The notes under the pieces were generated by a model. It worked only from the letters and a program-made list of their open reading frames with translations, searched no databases and had not been told where the DNA came from. The position numbers and the translations under genes are program-made. From UBA1447 sp002329225 (GTDB taxonomy: Bacteria; Bacillota; Clostridia; Oscillospirales; Acutalibacteraceae), in the NCBI GenBank assembly GCA_050946835.1, contig JBMNVN010000001.1, positions 575,762 to 639,761 on the forward strand: DNA of 64,000 bases, given 5' to 3'. Positions 58,193 through 64,000 of the stretch are shown here, one piece after another. How positions within the stretch are numbered: position 1 is the first letter of the stretch; the number at the start of each line of letters is the position of its first letter.

Positions 58193-59668
58193 CTATTCCA
58201 CAACAATACCGAGGGCTTCCCTTTGTTCATGCAGTTCCCGAGTTATACGCTGCCGTTTTTCCCCTACCAAATCATAAAAGAAAACGGGTACGGCACAGGC
58301 CGCAAGGGAAATGGCGGGAATAAGCGAAACAATCAAAAACATTCCCGAACGCACGGAGGGCGCAAGAGTGTTGGGGTCCACTGTAAACTGCGTCCCGATA
58401 GTATCCACACGCAGATCCACAAACATATACATAAGTACAATAAAAGTGGTTGACAGTGCATTGCCCAATTTGTTGACAAAGGATTGGCAGGCGGAGCCCA
58501 GACCGTTTTCCCTCCTGCCGGTTTTCCATTCCATGTAGTCCAGAGCGTCCCCTATCATGGCCGCCCCCAAAACATTTATAAATCCTGCGGGCACACAGGC
58601 CAAAACCAGGAACGGGACGCAGGCCCAGAAATTGCCGTAACCCAGGAAGAAAATGATAAGGCAGGAAACCACGCCTATTCCGCAGCCGGTTATGATAAGC
58701 TGTTTGTAGTTGAAGCGTTTAATAAGCTTAGGTACCAAAAGCATGGTGCCGAACATTCCCACCGCAGTGGCAAGGGCAAAGACAAGATTGACTTTTGAAA
58801 TGCTCCCCTGCAAAGCCGCCTCTTTTTCCTTTTCACTGAGGCCTAAAAGAGATGGGCCGATATAGAAAGAATAGCGGGCCACATGAATGGCGCCGGCCTG
58901 GAACATATAGCGGCCGAAAGACAAAACGCCCATAATCAGCACCAGCATAAGCGGTTTGTTTGAGAACAACAGCCTCAGGGAACCCGGCTCCCCTTCCTGA
59001 CGGCGCTTTTGGGGAATGTTCACCCTTTCTTTAACTTTAAAATAACTCTGGGCAAAAAGGAGGTTCCCGAACACGGCGGCGACAAGAGCGATGATGATAT
59101 ACTTCGTTTTTTCAAGTTCCTGGCCGCTGAGCCCCGTTTTTGGCAAAACAAAACCCAAGAGCATAAAAATCGCTATCGGTATTGCCGAACCTATACCGTT
59201 TGCCGTACGGGCAACGGAAAATATTTTGCCCCTTTCGGCGGGGTTCGGGGTCATGAGAATGGGCAGGCTCCAAAAGGGTACGTCGGACACGGTATAGGTC
59301 ATGCCCCAGAGCACATAGGTAATTGACGCATAAACCATTTTGCCGACAGGGGACAAATCCGGTGCAAAAAACAGCAGAAATGTCAAAATCGCAATCGGCA
59401 CCGGAGTCATGAGCAAATAGGGACGCATTTTACCGTTTTTTAAGTTGAGCCTGTCCGCAATCATGCCCATAATCGGGTCGTTTATTGCATCCCAAACCCG
59501 GGCAAGGAGCATGAGCAGCATAACAAACATTGCGCCCAACCCGAACACATTCAGATAAAAGTCCGAAATGTATGAGGACATAATGGCATAAATCATACCC
59601 TGTCCCAAAGCGCTCAACTTCAGAGAATTAAGTTCTTTTTTGCCGACATAATCTTTGAGTTCTTTCAA
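58193..59668 (-). CDS. GPH-family cation symporter 2
   Basis: 491 residues with about 12 membrane segments. GPH signs are KLSALGQGMIYAIMSSYISD at helix 1, RVWDAINDPIMGMIADRLNL (loop 2-3) and FWSLPILMTPNPAERGKIFS. It is only distantly related to symporter 1, and the loop signature lacks the WGRRRP string (here LKNGKMRPYLL). It is 14 bases downstream of the epimerase-like gene and probably in one transcript with it, so the two may act on the same sugar. Confidence 0.92.
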   Translation of the reverse strand: MKELKDYVGKKELNSLKLSALGQGMIYAIMSSYISDFYLNVFGLGAMFVMLLMLLARVWDAINDPIMGMIADRLNLKNGKMRPYLLMTPVPIAILTFLLFFAPDLSPVGKMVYASITYVLWGMTYTVSDVPFWSLPILMTPNPAERGKIFSVARTANGIGSAIPIAIFMLLGFVLPKTGLSGQELEKTKYIIIALVAAVFGNLLFAQSYFKVKERVNIPQKRRQEGEPGSLRLLFSNKPLMLVLIMGVLSFGRYMFQAGAIHVARYSFYIGPSLLGLSEKEKEAALQGSISKVNLVFALATAVGMFGTMLLVPKLIKRFNYKQLIITGCGIGVVSCLIIFFLGYGNFWACVPFLVLACVPAGFINVLGAAMIGDALDYMEWKTGRRENGLGSACQSFVNKLGNALSTTFIVLMYMFVDLRVDTIGTQFTVDPNTLAPSVRSGMFLIVSLIPAISLAACAVPVFFYDLVGEKRQRITRELHEQREALGIVVE

Positions 59669-59682
59669 AGCTGACAGCCCCT

Positions 59683-60693
59683 TTACTCGCTTCTCATATC
59701 CACAAGTTGTTTTGTACCTTTATAAGCCTGAACCGAAAGCTCCACGGAGTCGAAAATCGCTTTTTCGATATCGTCATCGGTGGCGCCCAGTTCCTTGCTC
59801 CACTTGTTGTCAATAAAGGCGTTCATACACATAATTTCCGCCAAATCCACGGGATTTATACCCGGGTCTATATTCTTTTTCTTATACTGTTTATTCATAG
59901 AAACTCCGAAGAGTTTGAACATCCATTTTGCGACATGGATAATCTTGCGGTCAGGCACTCCCATAGCGGCATGGACAATCTTGAGAAACTCGTCCCAGGT
60001 CAGATTGTAATAGCTTATAGGGTAAGACTTGGCGCCCTTATGTTTTTCCGCCGCACCCACGATTGTTTCCGCTACCTGACGCACCGTCAGCATGGCCGTA
60101 CCGCCCTTGGGGTACATGGTAACCCCGGGCATTCTCTCCAACTGTTCTATGAGTATGACCCAAACGGGTTTGCGCCCCGGCTGAGTACCGAAGATATAAG
60201 GCAGCTCCAAAATCGCTACGGACATTTGTTCGTCCGCATAGGAGAGGGCCACATTTTCCTGGTCTATGCGGCTGCGGATATAGGGATGTTTTTTTACAAG
60301 CTCCATTTCGGGTTTTTCTTTTGCAAAATAGGAGAAGTAAGAACCTAAAATTACGGAGTTTTTCACGCCGCACTCCTTTGCCAAAGGCAACAAACGTTTA
60401 AGCGGAGTGATATTATACTTTTCATAATAGGAATAGACCGGCGGGGGGAACTCCACACGCTCATCAATACCGGCGGCAAACACAAAGCAGTCACAGCCCG
60501 TCATCAGTTCTTTTATCTCATCGTCCGAAAGTTCCATGCAGTTGCCCCAGATAAGTTCCATCTCCTCCGGAATCGGTGCGCCCTCAGGCAAGGGCGGCAG
60601 AGCCATACTTTTAACAGTATGCCCTCTGTCGATAAAAAGCTGAGCTGCGGCGCTGCCTAGAAGTCCCGTACCGCCAATCATAAACACTTTCAT
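59683..60693 (-). CDS. NAD(P)-dependent epimerase/dehydratase-family protein
   Basis: 336 residues of the extended short-chain dehydrogenase type. The nucleotide site is FMIGGTGLLGSAAAQLFIDR (GxxGxxG, about 5-24), with CFVFAAGIDERVEFPPPVYS and NSVILGSYFSYFAKEKPEME further on. The typical YxxxK is seen only loosely (SYFSYFAKEKP), so catalysis may differ or be lost. ISYYNLTWDEFLKIVHAAMG near residue 230 is typical of NAD-binding sugar-epimerase relatives. A good promoter lies just upstream. Confidence 0.85.
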   Translation of the reverse strand: MKVFMIGGTGLLGSAAAQLFIDRGHTVKSMALPPLPEGAPIPEEMELIWGNCMELSDDEIKELMTGCDCFVFAAGIDERVEFPPPVYSYYEKYNITPLKRLLPLAKECGVKNSVILGSYFSYFAKEKPEMELVKKHPYIRSRIDQENVALSYADEQMSVAILELPYIFGTQPGRKPVWVILIEQLERMPGVTMYPKGGTAMLTVRQVAETIVGAAEKHKGAKSYPISYYNLTWDEFLKIVHAAMGVPDRKIIHVAKWMFKLFGVSMNKQYKKKNIDPGINPVDLAEIMCMNAFIDNKWSKELGATDDDIEKAIFDSVELSVQAYKGTKQLVDMRSE

Positions 60694-60727
60694 TATTACA
60701 TACTCTCCTTTCTGCTGCTTGCAAAGT

Positions 60728-60757
60728 ATTATAAGCGAAAAACACGGCTTCCGTCAA
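60728..60757 (-). promoter_or_regulatory. Promoter for the epimerase-symporter unit
   Basis: Minus strand TTGACG (60752-60757), 18-base spacer, TATAAT (60728-60733). A GGAGAG ribosome site follows before the ATG at 60693. Confidence 0.8.
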
Positions 60758-60776
60758 CACATCGGGGTTCTTTGTG

Positions 60777-60806
60777 TTGACTCGGCAGGGGATTTAGTGG
60801 TATGCT
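60777..60806 (+). promoter_or_regulatory. Promoter for the MltG-like gene
   Basis: TTGACT (60777-60782), 18-base spacer, TATGCT (60801-60806), diverging from the promoter at 60728-60757 with only 19 bases between the two -35 boxes. Confidence 0.65.
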
Positions 60807-60891
60807 CCGTTATGAACTCATAAGGCTGTTTTATTCGCCCAAAAACTCGGCAAATCCGTTTTTATAATTCTAAAGAAATGCGGGGAAAGCA

Positions 60892-61722
60892 ATGATAAAA
60901 CGATGGATTGCTTTAATACTGTCAGCGGTAATTTTTTGCGGTGCAGCCGGCTGTTCACGCCTTAGCGGTGAAGAAGAGACTGAAGAAACGGCGACTTCCC
61001 GCCGTACCGTGAGGGTAACAGTGCCCGAGGGCTTTACCGTATATCAGATTGCAAAACTGCTGGAGGAGAAACAAGTATGCTCTGCGGAAGATTTTATCGA
61101 GGCCGCAAATAATCCTCCGGAAGGCAATGATTTTTCTTCCGGAATAGGAAACCCCGGCGAAAGACCTTTTTTACTGGAAGGTTATCTTTTCCCCGACACT
61201 TATGACTTTTATGTGGGGGAAGCCGCACCGAAAGCTTTGGGCAGATTTTTGAAGAACATGAAGTCAAAACTGACCCCTGAATATTATGAACGGGCTGAAG
61301 AATTAGGCTACAGCATGGATGAAATTCTCACCATCGCCTCCATTATTCAGGAGGAAGCGGGGTTCCCCGCCGAGGATAAAAAAGTGGCCTCGGTTTTACA
61401 TAACCGACTGAGCAGCAAGAGTTTTCCCCGCCTTCAGTTTAATGTTACCTTTGAATATCTGGACAAATCGGTGGAACCTGTTTTCACCGGAGCGCGGAAA
61501 AAGTATGACGGCCTTTACAACACCTATGTTAAAAAAGGGCTCCCGGCAGGCCCCATAACAAACCCCGGAAAGATTTCCATTGAAGCCGCCCTTTACCCGG
61601 AAGACACCGACTACTACTATTTTTTCACCTATGCGGGCTTTAACTATTATTATTCCGAAACATATGAGGAACACAGCAGGGAATATGCCAAACGGCGCAA
61701 TTGGACTACGCCCACAGGTTAA
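60892..61722 (+). CDS. Endolytic murein transglycosylase, MltG/YceG-like lipoprotein
   Basis: 276 residues. A lipoprotein signal peptide ends FCGAAGC (Cys 21). After an acidic linker comes a LysM-like strand region (RVTVPEGFTVYQIAKLLEEK), then LEGYLFPDTYDFYVG, the catalytic region ASIIQEEAGFPAEDKKVASV (Glu about 152) with HNRLSSKSFPRLQFNVTFEY, then YNTYVKKGLPAGPITNPGKI. It cuts nascent glycan strands outside the membrane and sets their length. It is shorter than the E. coli protein and uses a lipid anchor in place of a transmembrane helix. Confidence 0.92.
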   Translation: MIKRWIALILSAVIFCGAAGCSRLSGEEETEETATSRRTVRVTVPEGFTVYQIAKLLEEKQVCSAEDFIEAANNPPEGNDFSSGIGNPGERPFLLEGYLFPDTYDFYVGEAAPKALGRFLKNMKSKLTPEYYERAEELGYSMDEILTIASIIQEEAGFPAEDKKVASVLHNRLSSKSFPRLQFNVTFEYLDKSVEPVFTGARKKYDGLYNTYVKKGLPAGPITNPGKISIEAALYPEDTDYYYFFTYAGFNYYYSETYEEHSREYAKRRNWTTPTG

Positions 61723-61740
61723 TAAAATATTTTAAAAAAT

Positions 61741-61775
61741 ACAGCCGCCCATTTTGGGCGGCTGCGGTTTTATTG
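61741..61775. terminator. Bidirectional terminator between MltG-like and CofE-like genes
   Basis: CAGCCGCCCA and TGGGCGGCTG form a 10-base perfect stem with a TTT loop. A T-rich run follows on the + strand (GGTTTTATTG), and on the - strand the stem is followed by TATTTTTTAAAA. Confidence 0.9.
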
Positions 61776-61783
61776 CCGGGTTT

Positions 61784-62488
61784 CTAAGATATTTTTCTGA
61801 CAATACCGATCGGGGTCTGCTGGGATGACTGCCCCAGCGGATTGTCGCTGAATATGGCTGCGCACATTTCAGCGTCAATACTTTCATCACTCCGCCCCAG
61901 CATATTGCAGGCGATGTCATTGGCATCGACAACAGCAACACTGTGCCCGGTATGTTCTTTCAGGCTCCGCGCCACTTTGTCCGGGTCTTCGGGAGCCAAT
62001 TTTGCATAACGGTTATAGGGCGGAAGTGTGTAATCACAAGGGCCGTCTATCGCCCTCCCCTTTGTACCCACAATATTGTAAAACACTCCCCTTATGCCGA
62101 AGGGTTTTGTAAGAGCCGAACAGAGGGCTGCAAAAAGTATTTTGGGGCGTCCGATATCGTCTATGGCCAACTGCATAGTCCATGGGCTGCCCAATCCTAT
62201 TCCGTAAGAAGTTTTCTGAACAAAACGGCTTAAAAATTTTGCCATGCGGCCCGGCTTAATATCGTCAATACGAAAAGCGCGGCCTTGACTGATGGCAACA
62301 ATTTTTTCACTGATAAAAATCATATCCCCGTCTTTCAGATGAGGTTTAACATATTTATCCATAACCTCATTGAGGTTGTCACCGGCCATTATTACATGGG
62401 TTTTAACGGGGAAGCGGGAAAAAGTCCCGTACTCGGTAGTAATATCCAGATTTTTACCCTCATTGGGCATAAGGCTTTTTTCTTCCAT
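61784..62488 (-). CDS. Coenzyme F420-0:L-glutamate ligase-like (CofE-family) protein
   Basis: I start it at ATG 62486-62488, behind GGGAGGGACGG, giving 234 residues; the longer frame upstream is unlike the family. The CofE fold is seen in HLKDGDMIFISEKIVAISQG, IDDIKPGRMAKFLSRFVQKT, RGVFYNIVGTKGRAIDGPCD and HSVAVVDANDIACNMLGRSD. In archaea and Actinobacteria the enzyme adds glutamate to F420; no other F420 gene is visible, so in this organism it may ligate an amino acid to another acid. Role uncertain. Confidence 0.82.
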   Translation of the reverse strand: MEEKSLMPNEGKNLDITTEYGTFSRFPVKTHVIMAGDNLNEVMDKYVKPHLKDGDMIFISEKIVAISQGRAFRIDDIKPGRMAKFLSRFVQKTSYGIGLGSPWTMQLAIDDIGRPKILFAALCSALTKPFGIRGVFYNIVGTKGRAIDGPCDYTLPPYNRYAKLAPEDPDKVARSLKEHTGHSVAVVDANDIACNMLGRSDESIDAEMCAAIFSDNPLGQSSQQTPIGIVRKIS

Positions 62489-62705
62489 TTTACCGTCCCT
62501 CCCGAATGCATTGAAGTCTGAAGGCATTTTACAGCACAGCGGATATTTTTTCAATATTATATTAATTTCTCTCCGGGCAGACGATTCTCCGCTTTTCTTC
62601 CACCCCGAAAAATGGCAGTTTATCAAAGGCCCACAACATGTGGTGGGGGCTAAAAAAGGCGGCCACAAGACTTCAAAGAAAGTTTACAATTTTTTAATTT
62701 ATTTG

Positions 62706-62734
62706 TTGACAAAAGGAATTATGTCCTCTATTAT
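62706..62734 (+). promoter_or_regulatory. Strong promoter for the sigma factor gene
   Basis: TTGACA (62706-62711), exactly 17 bases, TATTAT (62729-62734). Within the 279-base gap between the divergent CofE-like and sigma genes I see no other gene. Confidence 0.85.
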
Positions 62735-62767
62735 TTATGCGGTGTTATAATTCCTGTGTGAGGTTGG

Positions 62768-63352
62768 TTGTTATTGGATGAGAGTTTAAACCCCGCCGGT
62801 GAAGAAAGACTTGTCTCTTTAGCCCGTAAGGGAGACACCGATGCAATGGCAGAACTCATCAAGTTAATGGCTCCCCTCGTTAATGCAAGGGCCGCCTTTT
62901 ACAGCGGCTCGGGAATTGAAACGGAGGACTTGACTCAGGAAGGCATGTTGGGGTTTTTGAATGCCGTCTACTCCTACTCCCCCGAAGGCGGCGCATCTTT
63001 TAAAACCTATGTGACCGTTTGCGTAAACAACCGCATGCTTTCGGCCCTGAGAGCGCGACGAAACAAAAAGCGGATTCCTCCCAAGTTGGAATGTTCCTTG
63101 GAGCACGAAGACATAGCCGGAGAAGTTGAAGGCGCCGACCCCCAGGATATTCTCGACGCCAAGGAAGAAACACAAAGGCTTCTCAACATTCTAAATAATG
63201 AACTTTCTTTGTTTGAAAAGACAGTCCTTATGCAATATTTGTCCGGCAAGCGTTATGAGCAAATCGCAAAGACCACAAACAGTTCCCCAAAAGCGGTAGA
63301 CAATGCCCTGCAACGCGCAAGAAGAAAGCTGAGACAGGCCGAAAACAATTAG
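62768..63352 (+). CDS. Sigma-70 family RNA polymerase sigma factor (SigH-like)
   Basis: 194 residues. Region 2 is visible in ARKGDTDAMAELIKLMAPLV, DLTQEGMLGFLNAVYSYSPE and FKTYVTVCVNNRMLSALRAR (about 20-100). Region 4 is visible in LSLFEKTVLMQYLSGKRYEQ and IAKTTNSSPKAVDNALQRAR (about 140-190). The order and spacing fit the SigH/Spo0H type, which in Clostridia directs entry into sporulation or competence-like genes. The start is probably TTG 62768, or TTG 62774; GAGG is just upstream. No anti-sigma gene is adjacent. Confidence 0.9.
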   Translation: MLLDESLNPAGEERLVSLARKGDTDAMAELIKLMAPLVNARAAFYSGSGIETEDLTQEGMLGFLNAVYSYSPEGGASFKTYVTVCVNNRMLSALRARRNKKRIPPKLECSLEHEDIAGEVEGADPQDILDAKEETQRLLNILNNELSLFEKTVLMQYLSGKRYEQIAKTTNSSPKAVDNALQRARRKLRQAENN

Positions 63353-63410
63353 TCGTTGTTCTCTTCTTTTTCGGCAGACCGGAATACCGGTCACATAAAT
63401 TAATCCATAT

Positions 63411-63476
63411 GCCCGCGTAGCTTAAAAGCAGAGCGTTGTTAATCCAAAGGTGTCGGTGCGATTCCGTCCAAGGGCA
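63411..63476 (+). pseudogene. Degenerate tRNA-like sequence with shortened anticodon arm
   Basis: GCCCGCG at the 5' end, TA, a D-arm (GCTT-AAAAGCA-GAGC), TTG-TTAATC-CAA as a 3-base anticodon stem, AGGTG, a T-arm (GTCGG-TGCGATT-CCGTC with one T-T mismatch) and a 3' end AAGGGCA that pairs with GCCC. At about 65 bases it is shorter than a real tRNA (at least 73), and no CCA is encoded. It looks like a decayed tRNA of the Arg/Asn type or a tRNA mimic in the leader of the next gene. It could also be chance. Confidence 0.4.
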
Positions 63477-63503
63477 AAATATTATTTCAAGCGAGGTAAA
63501 AAC

Positions 63504-63782
63504 ATGTTCGAAGACAAAACACTCACATGCAAAGATTGTGGCCAGGAATTCGTTTTCACAGCCGGCGAGCAGGAGTTCTATGCCGAAAAGGGTTTCGAAA
63601 ACGAGCCCCAGCGTTGCAAAGACTGCCGTATTGCCCGTAAAAACGGTGCCAGAGGCGAACGCGAAATGCATGAAACAACCTGTTCCGAATGCGGCGGAGT
63701 TGCAAGGGTTCCCTTCATCCCCAGAGATGACCGCCCGGTGCTTTGCAGCGATTGCTTTGCGAAGTCCAAGGAAAATGCGTAA
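63504..63782 (+). CDS. Zinc-ribbon protein with two CxxC pairs plus a C-terminal zinc ribbon (92 aa)
   Basis: ATG 63504 follows GCGAGGT. The first zinc site is CKDCGQEFVF (9-18) with CKDC (about 38-41), and the second is CSECGGVARVPF (about 59) with CSDCFAKS (about 82). The FTAGEQEFYAEKGFENEP segment is typical of a Clostridia and Chloroflexi zinc-ribbon family (zinc-binding, probably nucleic acid binding). Function unknown. A perfect terminator follows. Confidence 0.88.
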   Translation: MFEDKTLTCKDCGQEFVFTAGEQEFYAEKGFENEPQRCKDCRIARKNGARGEREMHETTCSECGGVARVPFIPRDDRPVLCSDCFAKSKENA

Positions 63783-63810
63783 TCCGACAACTTTAAATTA
63801 ACGCAAAACG

Positions 63811-63839
63811 AACGCTCCGGAATTCCGGAGCGTTTTTTT
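63811..63839 (+). terminator. Terminator after the zinc-ribbon gene
   Basis: AACGCTCCGGAATTCCGGAGCGTT is close to a perfect palindrome (63811-63834): AACGCTCCGG pairs with CCGGAGCGTT, followed by TTTTT. Confidence 0.93.
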
Positions 63840-63859
63840 ATAACGGTATCTTGTTGTTT

Positions 63860-63901
63860 CCCGTACATTTTTCACGATTTGTACGGGATTTTTGTTTTTT
63901 T
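63860..63901. terminator. Second terminator-like hairpin
   Basis: CCCGTACA (63860-63867) and TGTACGGG (63880-63887) form an 8-base perfect stem, followed by ATTTTTGTTTTTTT. It may be a back-up terminator in tandem with the one just before, or belong to a gene beyond the window. The last 100 bases hold no gene that I can see. Confidence 0.8.
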
Positions 63902-64000
63902 AGCGATTTTAATGCTTATTAAGATTTAAAGCACCGGCTTTTAGCGTTTTTCACAGAATTTTAAGGAAAAGTTTGTGCAACTTTTTTGAGAATTTTTGCA

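Overview
The window reads as chromosome of a mid-GC, Gram-positive anaerobe of the class Clostridia, probably near the Oscillospirales/Ruminococcaceae. The reasons are strong AGGAGG-type ribosome sites, a SigH-like sigma factor, a full arg operon of the Firmicutes type, GPH sugar symporters, a TypA/RibF/MltG housekeeping set, and a siphovirus prophage typical of Clostridia. The species cannot be fixed from sequence alone.

Region 1 (1-23.8 kb) is the right-hand part of a long-tailed (HK97-like) prophage, all on the + strand, in classic order: end of the early/accessory genes (DUF4314-like, a DUF5049-like gene with an internal stop), large terminase, portal, ClpP-like head protease, capsid, connectors, tail tube, tail chaperones made by a -1 frameshift, tape measure, Dit, Tal-like tip, two small paralogous tip proteins, a GH18 glycosidase tip protein, holin, amidase-LysM endolysin. 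It closes with an integration module: a small SHOCT-like protein, two large serine recombinases and, between them, a recombinase-domain protein without a catalytic domain. The left end and early genes lie outside the window.

Region 2 (23.8-28.9 kb) is an AT-rich accessory strip: a small XRE-type regulator with a near-consensus promoter, a CDP-alcohol phosphatidyltransferase, two GNAT acetyltransferases, a broken YoaP-type gene, an M28 peptidase and an AraC-type regulator. It lies between the recombinases and the core chromosome and may be prophage cargo or a separate insertion scar.

Region 3 (28.9-40.3 kb) returns to higher GC. An unassigned 132-aa gene and a GNAT gene converge on the minus-strand operon argG-argH-argC-argJ-argB-argD-argF, which encodes the cyclic route from glutamate to arginine, with a clear promoter and possible ArgR sites in front of argG. 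Upstream lie trpS and a class-I aminotransferase.

Region 4 (40.3-50 kb) is mixed: a glutaminyl cyclase-like protein, a HAD phosphatase, a VanY-type D,D-carboxypeptidase, an isolated KilA-N protein, a GPH symporter flanked by two paralogous EEP-family hydrolases, a family-4 uracil-DNA glycosylase and an MBOAT/DHHW pair that probably O-acylates a surface polymer.

Region 5 (51-64 kb) holds carA-carB (carbamoyl phosphate, the co-substrate of ArgF), ribF, typA, a second GPH symporter with an epimerase-like gene, an MltG-like lipoprotein, a CofE-like protein, a SigH-like sigma factor, a degenerate tRNA-like sequence and a zinc-ribbon protein. The most surprising observation is that carA has lost all three residues of the glutaminase triad (Cys to Gly, His to Tyr, Glu to Asp) while carB looks complete, which suggests carbamoyl phosphate made from free ammonia. 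Other notable items are a GH18 barrel apparently split by about 440 residues of binding modules, and the shortened tRNA-like element.
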